Shown here: piece after piece, positions 45,458 to 54,950 of the stretch
Position numbering within the stretch: position 1 is the first letter of the stretch
How the letters are laid out: each line of letters starts with the position of its first letter
Assembly: GCA_029782365.1 (NCBI GenBank)
Contig: JAKOUW010000234.1
Location: 1-64,000 of the forward strand
Length of the DNA stretch: 64,000 nt
Direction: 5' to 3'
DNA from: Chloroflexota bacterium
GTDB lineage: Bacteria; Chloroflexota; Anaerolineae; Anaerolineales; UBA4823
Program-made: the position numbers and the translations under genes
The notes under the pieces: generated by a model
The model's input: the letters and a program-made list of their open reading frames with translations, nothing else
Databases searched by the model: none
What the model was told of the DNA's origin: nothing

Positions 45458-46543
45458 ATGCAAATTGAACTGCGCCGCATACATGCGCCTGTGCTGGCCC
45501 TGGCGGCATGCGCCCTGCTGGCCGGGATGTGGGCCGGGTTGGTGCGCCTGGGCTGGGGTTGGTCGGCTCTGCGGCCGACCCTGCCGATCAGTCACGGGCC
45601 GCTGATGGTCAGCGGTTTCTTTGGCACGCTGATCCTACTGGAGCGGGCAGTGGCCCTGCGCCGCTGGTGGGCGTACCTGGGAGCGGCCTGCAACGGCCTG
45701 GGCGGTCTGCTGCTTCTGGCGGGCTTCCCTGGCCTGGCCGGCCCGCTGCTGCTCACATTGGGCAGCCTGGCAATGGTAGGGATCCTGGGGTATATCTTGC
45801 GACGGGACTCCAGCCTGCACAGTTGGACGATGGCAGCGGGAGCGACCTGCTGGCTGATTGGGAGCCTGATCTGGCTGGGCGGCGCGGCCGTGTACACCAT
45901 CGTGCTGTGGTGGATGGGCTTCCTGGTGCTGACCATCGCTGGCGAGCGCCTGGAACTGAGCCGCGTGCTGCGCCCCAGCCGGAGGGTGCGCCTGCTGTTT
46001 CTGAGCGCTGCCGGCCTGCTGCTGGCCGGTCTGTGCCTGCAGGCTCTTTCCACCCCGCTGGGGGTGCGCGTGGCCGGGTTGGGCCTGCTGGCGCTGGCAG
46101 CCTGGCTGGCAATTTTTGATGTAGCGCGGCGCACGGCGCGCATGCAGGGCCTGCCGCGCTTCATCGCTGCCTGTCTGCTGAGCGGTTACGCCTGGATGGC
46201 AGTCAGTGGGCTGGCCGCCTTGTTGTTTGGCCCGCAGGTTGCGGGGCCGCGCTACGATGTAATGCTCCACGCCGTGTTCCTGGGGTTTGTGTTCAGCCTG
46301 GTGTTTGGCCACGCGCCGATCATCTTCCCGGCGGTGCTGGGCCTGCCGATCAACTACCGCCCGCTGTTGTATGCCCCACTGATCCTGCTGCACGCATCGT
46401 TGGCTCTGCGCCTGGCCAGCGGATTGGCGGGTTTTTCGGCCGGGCGGCTGGCCGGGGGGCTGTTCAACGCCCTGGCTATTTTATGGTTTGCAGGGCTGAT
46501 GATCGTCTCTGCCCGCCAGGGCAAGCGGGCCTCGCCAGCGTGA
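45458..46543 (+). CDS. Polytopic membrane protein, NnrS-like
   Basis: A 361-aa protein with about eleven hydrophobic segments. Conserved-looking His residues sit in ISHGPLMVSGFFGT and DVMLHAVFLGFVFSLVFGHAP, a pattern that resembles NnrS, a haem-copper membrane protein of nitrosative stress. It starts 2 bp after the cupin stop, under the same Crp/Fnr-type promoter as nirK carries. NnrS identity is likely but not certain from sequence alone. Confidence 0.6.
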   Translation: MQIELRRIHAPVLALAACALLAGMWAGLVRLGWGWSALRPTLPISHGPLMVSGFFGTLILLERAVALRRWWAYLGAACNGLGGLLLLAGFPGLAGPLLLTLGSLAMVGILGYILRRDSSLHSWTMAAGATCWLIGSLIWLGGAAVYTIVLWWMGFLVLTIAGERLELSRVLRPSRRVRLLFLSAAGLLLAGLCLQALSTPLGVRVAGLGLLALAAWLAIFDVARRTARMQGLPRFIAACLLSGYAWMAVSGLAALLFGPQVAGPRYDVMLHAVFLGFVFSLVFGHAPIIFPAVLGLPINYRPLLYAPLILLHASLALRLASGLAGFSAGRLAGGLFNALAILWFAGLMIVSARQGKRASPA

Positions 46544-47022
46544 ACGCCTATATACACAGTTCCGCCGAGTTTTCCCCCTGCCGGTCGTACCGCTACGCTC
46601 TGCGCCGGGTCTGGCAGCCCTGCCGGCCGCTGGTTCTGTTCATCGGGCTGAACCCCAGCACAGCGGATGCCAGCATGGATGACCCGACCGTGCGGCGCTG
46701 CGCTACTTTTGCGCAGGCCTGGGGCTTTGGCGGCCTGCTAATCGGCAACTTGTTTGCCTACCGCTCCAGCGACCCGTCGGTGTTAGCCCGCCTGCCGGAC
46801 CCAATCGGGCTGGAAAATGACGCCTGGCTGACCTGCCTGGCCGTTGAAGTGAGCCTGTCGGTGGCGGCCTGGGGCAACCGTGGGCGCCTGCACGACCGCA
46901 GCCGGGCGGTCAGCAAGCTGCTGGGCGAGCTGAGCTGCCTCGGCCTGACCCGCCAGGGCCAGCCGCGTCACCCGCTGTATACCCGCGCGGACACGATGCT
47001 GAAGGTATTGAGGTTGCAATAA
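46540..47022 (+). CDS. DUF1643 family protein
   Basis: A 160-aa soluble protein with the DUF1643 core LFIGLNPSTADASMDDPTVRRC and IGNLFAYRSSDP, plus AAWGNRGRLHDR. The GTG start at 46540 overlaps the previous stop (GTGA), so it is translationally coupled to the NnrS-like gene. The family's function is unknown; it may be a nucleotide- or base-processing enzyme by fold. Last gene before a strong hairpin. Confidence 0.85.
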   Translation: MNAYIHSSAEFSPCRSYRYALRRVWQPCRPLVLFIGLNPSTADASMDDPTVRRCATFAQAWGFGGLLIGNLFAYRSSDPSVLARLPDPIGLENDAWLTCLAVEVSLSVAAWGNRGRLHDRSRAVSKLLGELSCLGLTRQGQPRHPLYTRADTMLKVLRLQ

Positions 47023-47029
47023 TGAAGAA

Positions 47030-47064
47030 GCTGCCAGGGAGACCTCCCAGGCAGCACACTTTTT
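47030..47064 (+). terminator. Rho-independent terminator of the cupin operon
   Basis: GCTGCCAGGGAG and CTCCCAGGCAGC (47030-47055) pair over 11 of 12 positions with a 2-base loop, followed by ACACTTTTTG on the plus strand. On the minus strand it ends the DUF362 gene with only a weak T-rich tail, so it may act in both directions. Confidence 0.8.
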
Positions 47065-47071
47065 GAAATCT

Positions 47072-48241
47072 TTAGTTCGCGCTGGCGGAAATGTAGCCGA
47101 TAGGCGCGTGAGTGATCGATTCAACCGGCAGCACATCTACCAGTTCGTAATCCCGCTGACCAACGCCGTACTGCTGAGCGAATTTGTTGACGTTGTAGGG
47201 ATCTTTATAAGGGCCGTGCAGCCAGCTCAGGGGATGGCCGGTGCGGCTGTACACTTCCATCGACGCCGGCAGGTTTTCCTCGATCAGTGGAGTTTTGGCG
47301 GTCATATCCAGCACGGCTTCGTCCAATGCCACGATGTCATCCGAGCCGAAGATGCCGGCATCTGGCAGGATGGGCATGCTGGTGAAGCCGAAGCAGTCGC
47401 AGACTGGGGTCATTTGCGTGGCCAGCACCACATGGGCGGCTTTCTCTTTGGCGAAGGTGCCCAGCGTGATGGCGACGCTGATGGCGTTGGCTTCATGGAA
47501 AGCGGCGAAGTTGACCGGGTCGATTTTCAGGCTGCCGGCCGGCGCCACCTGCAAACAGCGCAGACACTGGTTGCACTGTTCGATGTGCAGGTGCAGCTCC
47601 CCGGGGTGATGGCGGTCTTCCACCAGGGCGTTGTGCGGACAGCTCTGGGCGATCTTCTGCCGTGTGGTTTCATTGGGGCACCGCTCGCCAAACCAGTAAC
47701 GATCGTAATGGCAGGTATCGTGAATGGCCGCGCGCGTCTTGCCGGTCATGCAGCCCAGGGCCAGGTTTTTCATCGCCCCGCCGTAGCTGCAGCTCGGGTG
47801 GCCTTTGGCGTGCGCAAAGTTTACCAAAAAAGTGGCGTCTTGGATCATGCCCGCCACGCGCCACTCCTGCATGCCTTTAAACTTCCACTCGTGGGTGTAG
47901 AAATAATTTTCGTGGATGCCGGCTGTGGGGTAAACGGGACAGCCCAGCACCTCGGCGGTATAGCCGCGCTCGGCGGCAGTGTTCGCATCCCAATCAACAT
48001 CGCACACGAACGGTGAGCCGCCGCCGTCTTTGACGGCCTGCACCACCTTGCGCACAAAGACCGGGTGGATGACCGAGTAGCCGATATTGTTTCCGACGTG
48101 CAGTTTGATAGCTACAATTTCATCTTTCACCCGCTCTCGCAGATGCAGGTGATCGAGAATCAGGTCAAGCTTGGCGGGCAGCGTCTCTTTGGCTTCCAGG
48201 CGAGCCTGGCGCGGTGAGCCGTAGTATACGATCGATTTCAT
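47072..48241 (-). CDS. DUF362 family protein with Fe-S-type cysteine clusters
   Basis: A 389-aa protein. The DUF362 part (about 20-200) includes KLHVGN, FVCDVDWDANT and NFAHAKGHPSCSYGGAMKNLALGC. The following CPHNALVE and CNQCLRCLQVAP stretch resembles a ferredoxin-type 4Fe-4S site, although not all cysteines fit the usual spacing. Likely a redox protein of unknown substrate. No operon partner. Confidence 0.8.
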   Translation of the reverse strand: MKSIVYYGSPRQARLEAKETLPAKLDLILDHLHLRERVKDEIVAIKLHVGNNIGYSVIHPVFVRKVVQAVKDGGGSPFVCDVDWDANTAAERGYTAEVLGCPVYPTAGIHENYFYTHEWKFKGMQEWRVAGMIQDATFLVNFAHAKGHPSCSYGGAMKNLALGCMTGKTRAAIHDTCHYDRYWFGERCPNETTRQKIAQSCPHNALVEDRHHPGELHLHIEQCNQCLRCLQVAPAGSLKIDPVNFAAFHEANAISVAITLGTFAKEKAAHVVLATQMTPVCDCFGFTSMPILPDAGIFGSDDIVALDEAVLDMTAKTPLIEENLPASMEVYSRTGHPLSWLHGPYKDPYNVNKFAQQYGVGQRDYELVDVLPVESITHAPIGYISASAN

Positions 48242-48331
48242 GAAGAACTCCTTGGGAATGTCAAGTGTCTCTTATTATATACAACTTTGACTGCCTAACT
48301 GTGTGAATTTGATGGTAAGATAATCACTCTT

Positions 48332-49267
48332 ATGCAGGCTGCCACTGCCACCACCGCCAGCCGCTTGACCCGCGGTTATTTGATCAGTTTTGTCGGCGTC
48401 GTGTTCTGGTCTACCACCGGCATCCTGGTGCGCTACCTGTCGGTGGAATTCAAGCTGCCCCCCCTGGTGCTGACCTTTTGGCGCGATGTCTGCATGTCCA
48501 TCGCCCTTTTCCCGGCCCTGGCGATCATCCGGCCCAGCCTGCTCAAGTTCGAGCGCCGTTGGCTGGCGTTTTACCTGCTGTTTGGGCTGCAGGTGGCGAT
48601 CTTCAACTCCATTTGGACGTTTTCCGTGGCTTTAAACGGCGCGGCGGTGGCCACTGTGATGGCCTACAGCTCGCCGGCGTTCACCGCCGTATTGAGCTGG
48701 CGCCTGCTGGGTGAAAAACTGAGCCCGCTCAAGATTGGCGTGGTGATATGCTGCGTGACCGGCTGCGCCCTGGTGGCGGGCGCTTTAAACCCGTCTGTCT
48801 GGCAGCTTAACCCCTGGGGTGTGGTGGTAGGCCTGCTCACCGGCCTGATGTTTTCGGTGTACAGCCTGCTGGGCAAGTATGCTTCGGATCACGGGCAAAA
48901 TTCATGGACCACCCTGGCGTATGCTTTCGGGTTCGCCACTGTCTTCTTGTTGTTCATCAACCTGGGGGCTGACCTGGGGCGCGGCATTGCGCCGGGCTCG
49001 GAGCTGCTCTGGCTGGGCAACCAGTGGAGCGGCTGGCTCGTATTATTCCTGCTGGGCGCCGGGCCGACGATCGGCGGCTTTGGCCTGTACCTGCTCAGTC
49101 TCAATTACCTGCCCACCACGGTGGCCAACCTGATCGCCACCATGGAGCCGGTGCTGACTACCATCGAAGCGTATGTGCTGCTCGGCGAGCAGCTCGACCT
49201 GGCCCAGGCGCTGGGCGGCCTGCTGATCATCGGCAGCGTGATCGTGCTGCGGGTGCGCGAAAGATAA
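48332..49267 (+). CDS. EamA/DMT-superfamily transporter
   Basis: A 311-aa membrane protein with ten hydrophobic segments in two EamA repeats (about 15-150 and 165-300), including FWSTTGILVRYLS and TVANLIATMEPVLTTIEAYVLLGE, typical of metabolite exporters of the drug/metabolite family. The substrate cannot be told. No ribosome binding site is seen; the ATG lies shortly after a TAAGAT box, so the message may be leaderless. Confidence 0.9.
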   Translation: MQAATATTASRLTRGYLISFVGVVFWSTTGILVRYLSVEFKLPPLVLTFWRDVCMSIALFPALAIIRPSLLKFERRWLAFYLLFGLQVAIFNSIWTFSVALNGAAVATVMAYSSPAFTAVLSWRLLGEKLSPLKIGVVICCVTGCALVAGALNPSVWQLNPWGVVVGLLTGLMFSVYSLLGKYASDHGQNSWTTLAYAFGFATVFLLFINLGADLGRGIAPGSELLWLGNQWSGWLVLFLLGAGPTIGGFGLYLLSLNYLPTTVANLIATMEPVLTTIEAYVLLGEQLDLAQALGGLLIIGSVIVLRVRER

Positions 49268-49297
49268 TTTGTTACAACGCCAGGGGGATGATTCTTG

Positions 49298-49326
49298 ATT
49301 CCGAAAACCGGAATGCAGTATATAAT
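49298..49326 (+). promoter_or_regulatory. Promoter region of the HD-GYP gene with a small palindrome
   Basis: ATTCCG (49298-49303) and CGGAAT (49309-49314) form a perfect 6-bp inverted repeat with a 5-base spacer just upstream of TATAAT (49321-49326). The ATG at 49340 is close to the predicted start of transcription. The palindrome covers the -35 area and could be an operator. Confidence 0.5.
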
Positions 49327-49339
49327 TTAAGAGTACTTG

Positions 49340-50668
49340 ATGCAATCCAACTATTCCGAGAAAATAAAATTGAACACGATGCCCGCTGATAACCAGATCC
49401 ATATCGGGAAATTGCTCCTCGCAGTATCCGAGGCCATGGAGCTGATCAGCCCGCTGTTGCACATGCACCAGCAGCGCACGGCGTATATCGCCTGGCAGAC
49501 CGGCCTTGCTCTGCAGCTCGATCCCCAGGCTTTGATGCGCCTGTTTACGGCCGCGCTCATCCACGATATCGGCGCGTTGACCCCGGAAGAAAAGCTGGCT
49601 CTGCACCAATTCGAGGAAGTGAACCCTGAGCGGCACTGCATCCTGGGCGCTATGCTTTTCCACCAGATCAGCTGGCTGGAGCCGTCTGCGGAGACAATCC
49701 GCTGCCACCACAAAGCCTGGCAAACTTGGGAACTGCAGCAGGCCAGCGGCGCCAGCCTGGAGGCGCAAATCATCCTGGCGGCCGACGTGCTGGAGCGCCT
49801 GCTGCAGCGCGACCGGTATGTTTTGCACCAGGTAGGCGAGCTGCACGACCGGCTGAGGCGTTTTTCTGGCAGCCTGCTGGCGCCGGAGGTGGTCGAGGCC
49901 GTACTGCAGGCCAGCCGCATGGAAGCCTTCTGGTTGGATTTAACCTCGCCCTACCTGAGCGACATCCTGCGCCGCACCTCAGTTTTCGAGCAGCTCTCGG
50001 TGCCGCAGGCCAGCTTGAACGAACTGTCGTTGATGCTGCGCGGCGTGATTGACTTTCGCTCGGCCTTCACCGCCGCCCATTCGGCCGGCGTGGCTGAATG
50101 CGCCAGCGCTTTGGCGTTAAAAGCCGGCTTCGATGGAACACAAGTCGAACGGCTGCACATGGCCGGCAATATGCACGATGTCGGTAAGCTGGCAGTGCCC
50201 AATAAAATTGTCGAGAAACGCGGCCGCCTGACCAGGCGGCAGTATGCTGTGATGCGCCAACATGCCTACTACACATACGTGATCCTGGGCGCACTTGACG
50301 ATTTTGGGGAGGCCCGCCAGTGGGCAGCCCAGCACCACGAACGCCTGGATGGCAGCGGTTATCCTTTTGGCCTGTCGGGCGACAAAATCTCCACCGGCGC
50401 CCGCATTATGGCGGTGGCAGATATGTACACCGCCCTGACTGAGACGCGCCCGTACCGCACTGGCATGCCCGAGAACCTGGCGGCTGGCCTGTTGAAGAGC
50501 TACGCACACCGCGGCCTGCTGGATGCCTGGGCGGTCAACACCTTGTTGAGTGACTATGCCGAGATTACCTCCAATGTGCACAGCGTGCAAGAACAAAGCT
50601 ACCACCATTACGCCGAAGCGATCCAGCCTTATGTTTCGAACGGAAAAACTGCAGCGTTAGCCGGATAA
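49340..50668 (+). CDS. HD-GYP domain protein (predicted c-di-GMP phosphodiesterase) with an extra HD-like domain
   Basis: A 442-aa cytoplasmic protein. The N-terminal half has an HD-like domain (HQQRTAYIAWQTG, ALIHDIG). The C-terminal half is a full HD-GYP domain: HSAGVAECASALALKAG, NMHDVGK near 280, RQHAYYTYVILG, HHERLDGSGYP near 332-342 and ADMYTALTETRPYR. HD-GYP enzymes hydrolyse c-di-GMP. There is no transmembrane or sensory domain. It probably lowers the signal read by the riboswitch 4.5 kb away (inference). The 3' end overlaps the next gene tail to tail by 12 bp. Confidence 0.9.
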   Translation: MQSNYSEKIKLNTMPADNQIHIGKLLLAVSEAMELISPLLHMHQQRTAYIAWQTGLALQLDPQALMRLFTAALIHDIGALTPEEKLALHQFEEVNPERHCILGAMLFHQISWLEPSAETIRCHHKAWQTWELQQASGASLEAQIILAADVLERLLQRDRYVLHQVGELHDRLRRFSGSLLAPEVVEAVLQASRMEAFWLDLTSPYLSDILRRTSVFEQLSVPQASLNELSLMLRGVIDFRSAFTAAHSAGVAECASALALKAGFDGTQVERLHMAGNMHDVGKLAVPNKIVEKRGRLTRRQYAVMRQHAYYTYVILGALDDFGEARQWAAQHHERLDGSGYPFGLSGDKISTGARIMAVADMYTALTETRPYRTGMPENLAAGLLKSYAHRGLLDAWAVNTLLSDYAEITSNVHSVQEQSYHHYAEAIQPYVSNGKTAALAG

Positions 50669-51163
50669 CTCGAGACGAGCGGGCACGCACAGTACGTGCG
50701 GTAAGTGCCCGGTTAACTCGAAGAAACGCAGCAGGTCGGCGCGCCCCAGCACCAGGGTGGCCGTGTTGACCAGCGGGTGGCACATGTAATAGGCGCTCGA
50801 CCAGACTTCCTCATCCACCACCAGCTTCACCTGGTGGGTGATATCGTGCACCAGACCCAGGACGGTCACAGCGCCGGGTGTCACGCCCAGCATCTCCAGC
50901 AGGCGCTGCTCATCGCCGAACTGAAGCTTGGGGGCGCCGAGCGCTTTGCTCAGGCCTTTCAAATCCAGGCGCTTGGTGCAGGCGGTCATTACCAGGAAAA
51001 AGCGCTTCTTCTCGTCGCGCAAAAACAGATTCTTGGTGCTCACCCCCGGCAGGTTGGGGCGTAGCCGCTCAGCCTGTTCGCAGGTGTAGACCGGGGGATG
51101 CGCCACGTATTGGTAAGAGATGCCACCGGCGGCGAGATAGTCTAACAATTCTTGCTCTTGCAT
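50657..51163 (-). CDS. YbaK/ProX-type aminoacyl-tRNA deacylase
   Basis: A 168-aa single-domain protein of the YbaK/EbsC family, with VSTKNLFLRDEKKRFFLVM, KLQFGDEQRLLEMLGVTPGAV and the C-terminal HPLVNTATLVL. Such proteins hydrolyse mischarged tRNA (Ala-tRNAPro in the ProX/PrdX group, which this resembles by the KNLF motif). A TATAAT box and CGGAG lie just upstream of the ATG. Confidence 0.88.
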   Translation of the reverse strand: MQEQELLDYLAAGGISYQYVAHPPVYTCEQAERLRPNLPGVSTKNLFLRDEKKRFFLVMTACTKRLDLKGLSKALGAPKLQFGDEQRLLEMLGVTPGAVTVLGLVHDITHQVKLVVDEEVWSSAYYMCHPLVNTATLVLGRADLLRFFELTGHLPHVLCVPARLELSG

Positions 51164-51271
51164 CGCTCCGTATTATATACGATCTCTTTGCAGAGCGTCA
51201 TAACTGCAGGTAATCGCCCTGAATCAAACTTTTACCGCCGCCAGGGTTTTCTTCAGGTACAATTCAACGCG

Positions 51272-51934
51272 ATGAACAAGCTGAGCGCAATTTTATGGGA
51301 CCTGGACGGGGTGCTGGTAGATACATCCAGTTTTCACTATGAGGCCTGGCGAGAGGTGACTGTCTCGCTGGGCATCCCCTACTCGTTCGAGACTTTTAAA
51401 AACACCTTCGGCATGACCAACCCTACCATTTTAAATATGCTGCTGGGCCGTACCCTGGAGACGGAAGAGATGGAAGCCATCAGCATGCGCAAGGAACAGC
51501 TTTTTCGCCGGGCGATCCATGGGCAGGTCGAGGCGCTGCCTGGCGCACGCGCCTGGCTGGCCTGGTTCCAGGCGCAGGGCATTCCGCAAGCGGTGGCGTC
51601 CTCGGCGCCGCCGGAAAACATCGATGTGCTGGTGGATGCCCTGGCCCTGCGCCCCTATTTTCAGGCGCTGGTCTCGGCTTATTTCATGCCAGGCAAGCCT
51701 GACCCGGCCGTATTCCTGGAGGCCGCCCGCCAGTTGAGCCAGCCGCCGGCCAACTGCCTGGTGATCGAGGATTCCACTGCCGGCATAACGGCCGCCCAGC
51801 GCGCCGGGATGCGCTGCCTGGCGGTGGCCACCACCCACCCGCCCGAAAAACTGCAGGAGGCCAGCTGGGTGACGCGGCGCTTGAATGAGCTGGCCCCCAG
51901 CCAGGCGGCCGCCTGGTTCAATTCAAACCAATAG
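51272..51934 (+). CDS. HAD-superfamily hydrolase, beta-phosphoglucomutase-like
   Basis: A 220-aa HAD protein. Motif I is LWDLDGVLVDT (nucleophile Asp, acid Asp two residues on), motif II ASSAPP, motif III K in GKPDP, motif IV IEDSTAG. The cap insertion after motif I is that of the beta-PGM group, so it is a sugar-phosphate phosphatase or mutase. The ATG at 51272 matches the conserved N-terminus; the frame open upstream to 51152 is not used. The esterase gene follows after 12 bp. Confidence 0.88.
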   Translation: MNKLSAILWDLDGVLVDTSSFHYEAWREVTVSLGIPYSFETFKNTFGMTNPTILNMLLGRTLETEEMEAISMRKEQLFRRAIHGQVEALPGARAWLAWFQAQGIPQAVASSAPPENIDVLVDALALRPYFQALVSAYFMPGKPDPAVFLEAARQLSQPPANCLVIEDSTAGITAAQRAGMRCLAVATTHPPEKLQEASWVTRRLNELAPSQAAAWFNSNQ

Positions 51935-51946
51935 AAAGGCTCTCTC

Positions 51947-52726
51947 ATGGCGCTGATCCACTGCGATTTTTTTTCTCACATTCTGAACTTGAGCTGCTCG
52001 ATGAACGTCATCCTGCCGCAGCCGGGGCCGGCCGCCGCCGGTCAGCTGGCTGGTGAGGCGCGGCGGCGTTATCCGGTGTTGTATTTGCTGCACGGCCTGT
52101 CGGACGACCACACCACCTGGCAGCGGCGCACCTCCATCGAGCGCTACGTGGAAGGCCTGAACCTGGCGGTGGTGATGCCGGCTGTACACCGCAGTTATTA
52201 TGCGGATATGGCCTCTGGTTACCGCTATTGGACCTTTGTCAGCGAAGAGCTGCCGCGCATCGCCCGCTCGCTGTTCCCGCTCTCCGATAAGCGCTCTGAG
52301 AACTTCGTCGCCGGGCTGTCAATGGGCGGCTACGGGGCCTTCAAACTGGCTCTATCGCATCCCGAGCGCTTTGCCGCCGCCGCCAGCCTGTCTGGCGCGC
52401 TTGACCAGGAAGCCAACACTCATTCTGGCGACCGCGCCTGGCGCAAGGAACTGCAGGGCATCTACGGCGACTTGCGCAAAGTGCCCGGCAGCGCCAACGA
52501 CTTGTTCGCCTTAGCCGACCGCCTGGCGGCCTCTGGCGCGGCTCAACCTCGGCTGTACCAGTGGTGCGGCACCGAAGATTTCCTTTACCAGGATAACCTG
52601 CGCTTTCGCGACCATGCGTATGAGCTGGGCCTCGACCTGCTCTACGAAGAGAGCCCCGGGGAACATGTCTGGTCAGCCTGGGACGCCCAGATCCAACGTG
52701 TGCTGGAGTGGCTGGCTCTGGGCTAA
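51947..52726 (+). CDS. Alpha/beta-hydrolase of the esterase D family
   Basis: A 259-aa esterase. Visible are [13 protein letters not shown] (oxyanion hole), the nucleophile Ser in GLSMGGYGA, an Asp in GTEDFLY and His in GEHVW. Closest in pattern to tributyrin esterase/S-formylglutathione hydrolase relatives. Its stop overlaps the stop of the following minus-strand gene by 4 bp. Confidence 0.87.
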   Translation: MALIHCDFFSHILNLSCSMNVILPQPGPAAAGQLAGEARRRYPVLYLLHGLSDDHTTWQRRTSIERYVEGLNLAVVMPAVHRSYYADMASGYRYWTFVSEELPRIARSLFPLSDKRSENFVAGLSMGGYGAFKLALSHPERFAAAASLSGALDQEANTHSGDRAWRKELQGIYGDLRKVPGSANDLFALADRLAASGAAQPRLYQWCGTEDFLYQDNLRFRDHAYELGLDLLYEESPGEHVWSAWDAQIQRVLEWLALG

Positions 52727-53109
52727 TCCAGGTCCGACACCTGCAGAGTCAGTGCGTCGATCGAGACCTGCAGTTCGCGCAGCGAAAGCCCGAGCGAGAC
52801 CAGCAGCAGGATCAGCGCCAGGCCAAAGATCCACTTGGAAAGCTCGGCCTGCCCGATAAACAGGCTGAACATTGTCAGCACGCAGGTGAAGAAACTGCTG
52901 ACCCCGAAGAGCTGCATATTGCGGATGATGACAATGCGGTATTTCAAATTGTTCAACTGGCCTTTGATCTTGGGGTCGGGCGAGGCCTTGTAGCGGGCGT
53001 ACAGGTCGCGCATCAGGTTGGCCAGCGTCAGAAACCGGTTGGTATAAGCCAGCAGCAGCAGTGAAATGGCTGGGAAAAGCAGGGCGGGGGTTGAGAGGGT
53101 CAGTTCCAT
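52723..53109 (-). CDS. DUF2721 family membrane protein
   Basis: A 128-aa protein with three hydrophobic segments: [13 protein letters not shown] near the N-terminus, and two in the second half, with [18 protein letters not shown] between. This is the DUF2721 layout; function unknown. ATG 53109 follows AAGGAAATTCCCG; the longer frame to 53142 is less likely. Confidence 0.75.
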   Translation of the reverse strand: MELTLSTPALLFPAISLLLLAYTNRFLTLANLMRDLYARYKASPDPKIKGQLNNLKYRIVIIRNMQLFGVSSFFTCVLTMFSLFIGQAELSKWIFGLALILLLVSLGLSLRELQVSIDALTLQVSDLD

Positions 53110-53312
53110 CGGGAATTTCCTTTCCAACGAGCAGATTCGCACAACCTATTCTAACCCGAATGCGCTTATTCCAGCCGGGAACGATTCCAACTTCGTTGCC
53201 GTTCATTTACTAAAAATAGATTAATTCGATCTTTTTCCTATTTTATAGTATAGTATCCGGGCAGAGGATACGATTCCACCGGTTACCTGTATTAGGCAGG
53301 AGGATGAAAGTG

Positions 53313-54665
53313 ATGGATAACCAACCTGTCAAAATGGAAAAAGCCGTGGTGATTGGGGCCAGCGTCAGTGGTCTGCTGGCTGCCCGGGTGTTAGCCAACC
53401 ATTTTTCCAAAGTGACGGTGATCGAGCGCGATGTTTTACCGCCGCTCGGCGAGCCGCGCAAGGGGGTGCCGCAGGGGCGGCACGCCCACCTTTTGCTGGC
53501 TCACGGGCGCGACCTTCTGGAAAGCTTCTTTCCGGGTTTGACTCAGGAACTGGCCTCCCGAGGGGCGACGGTGGGCGACTTATCCGAAATGGGGGTTTAT
53601 TATTCCAATGGGGCTTACAATCACAGTTTCCATTCGGGCCTGGTCGCAGTGCAGGTCAGCCGCCCGATGCTGGAGGGCTCTATCGCCCGCCGGCTGCTGG
53701 CCACGCCGAATGTGACCCTGTTGGAGAACCACGACGCGGTAGGGCTGCTCACCACGCCGTCCACCCCAGGCGCGCAGGTGCAGGTCAGGGGCGTCAAGGT
53801 GGAGAACCGCACCGGGGGCGCGCCGGTTGAGTCATCCCTGGAGGCCGACCTGGTGGTGGATGCCGCCGGCCGCGGCTCGCGCTGCCTGGCCTGGTTGGAA
53901 GGCCTGGGGTTTGCCCGCCCGGAAGAAGAACATATCAAGATGGACCTGTGCTACACCACGCGTGTCTTCCGCCGCCGGCCAACAGACGCCGGTGGGCGCA
54001 GTCCGATTATAGTCTTGCCCACCCTGAAAATTATGCGCGGCGGAACCATGTTGGCCGTGGAAGGAGAGCGCTGGATTATCACCCTGGCGGGTTACCTCGG
54101 AGATGCCGCCCCAACCGACATGGCCGGCTACCTGGAATATGCTCGCAGTTTTGCGGCGCCCGATATTTACGAATTCCTGAAAACAGCTGAGCCGCTGGGC
54201 GAAGCCAGCCAGTACAAATATCCTGCCAGCCAGCGACGCCATTTTGAAAAGCTCAACCGCTTCCCGGAAGGCTACCTGGCCTGCGGGGATGTCGTCTGCA
54301 GTTTCAACCCGATCTACGGGCAGGGCATGACGACCGCCGCCAGTGAAGCCGCCCTGTTGGATGAATGCCTGCAAGCTGGCCTGCCCGGCCTCGCCCGGCG
54401 CTTTTTCAACCGGGCCGGCCGCCTGCTCGATGCACCTTGGTCCATGGCCGCCGGAGGCGACCTGGCGTATCCCCAGGTGGAGGGGAAGCGCACCCGCGCC
54501 GGGCAGTTGGTGGGGCTGTACCTTGCTCGGCTGCTGGCAGTGGCGCTCGAAGATTCGAGCATCAACCTTGCTTTTCAAAAGGTGACCAACCTGACCGAGC
54601 CGCCCACCACCCTTTTCCATCCGAAAATCGTTATCAAAGTGTTGTTTGGAAGAACGAAAAGTTAA
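53313..54665 (+). CDS. FAD-dependent monooxygenase/oxidoreductase
   Basis: A 450-aa flavoprotein. The Rossmann motif VIGASVSGLLAARVL is at the N-terminus, VIERD follows, and CGDVVCSFNPIYGQGMTTAASEA is the second FAD motif. Resembles group A monooxygenases that act on lipophilic substrates. ATG 53313 is placed 9 bases after AGGAGG; ATG 53304 is too close to it. A small inverted repeat, GTATCC/GGATAC (53253-53271), lies upstream and could be an operator. Confidence 0.85.
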   Translation: MDNQPVKMEKAVVIGASVSGLLAARVLANHFSKVTVIERDVLPPLGEPRKGVPQGRHAHLLLAHGRDLLESFFPGLTQELASRGATVGDLSEMGVYYSNGAYNHSFHSGLVAVQVSRPMLEGSIARRLLATPNVTLLENHDAVGLLTTPSTPGAQVQVRGVKVENRTGGAPVESSLEADLVVDAAGRGSRCLAWLEGLGFARPEEEHIKMDLCYTTRVFRRRPTDAGGRSPIIVLPTLKIMRGGTMLAVEGERWIITLAGYLGDAAPTDMAGYLEYARSFAAPDIYEFLKTAEPLGEASQYKYPASQRRHFEKLNRFPEGYLACGDVVCSFNPIYGQGMTTAASEAALLDECLQAGLPGLARRFFNRAGRLLDAPWSMAAGGDLAYPQVEGKRTRAGQLVGLYLARLLAVALEDSSINLAFQKVTNLTEPPTTLFHPKIVIKVLFGRTKS

Positions 54666-54760
54666 GCGTTCTGTTGGATTGGGCTATTGTATGCTTTGTT
54701 TCCTGCGAATTTAAAATCTTGCCAAACCTCGCCGCCTCTGCTATAATCTTCACCTACCCC

Positions 54761-54834
54761 GGGCGCGTAGCTCAGTTGGTCAGAGCGCATGTATCACACA
54801 CATGAGGTCGGGGGTTCGAGCCCCTCCGCGCCCA
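54761..54834 (+). tRNA. tRNA-Val (CAC)
   Basis: Cloverleaf is complete: acceptor GGGCGCG/CGCGCCC, D-arm GCTC...GAGC, anticodon stem CATGT/ACATG with loop ATCACAC (anticodon CAC), T-arm GGGGG-TTCGAGC-CCCTC (first pair G-C, last G-C). Discriminator A; CCA is not encoded. Confidence 0.97.
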
Positions 54835-54907
54835 CAGCTGCTTAAAGAGGTTACGATAGGCAAAAACGCAATAGAAGGTTGCAACCCTACAAGCGAATTT
54901 CCACGTA

Positions 54908-54950
54908 ACCAGGCAGCTTCGAGGACAGTCGAAGCCGCCTGGTTTATTTA
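54908..54950 (+). terminator. Terminator-like hairpin after tRNA-Val
   Basis: ACCAGGC..GCTTCGA and TCGAAGC..CCTGGT can pair around a short GGACAG loop (about 54908-54943), followed by TTATTTA on the plus strand. It would end tRNA transcription. Confidence 0.65.
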
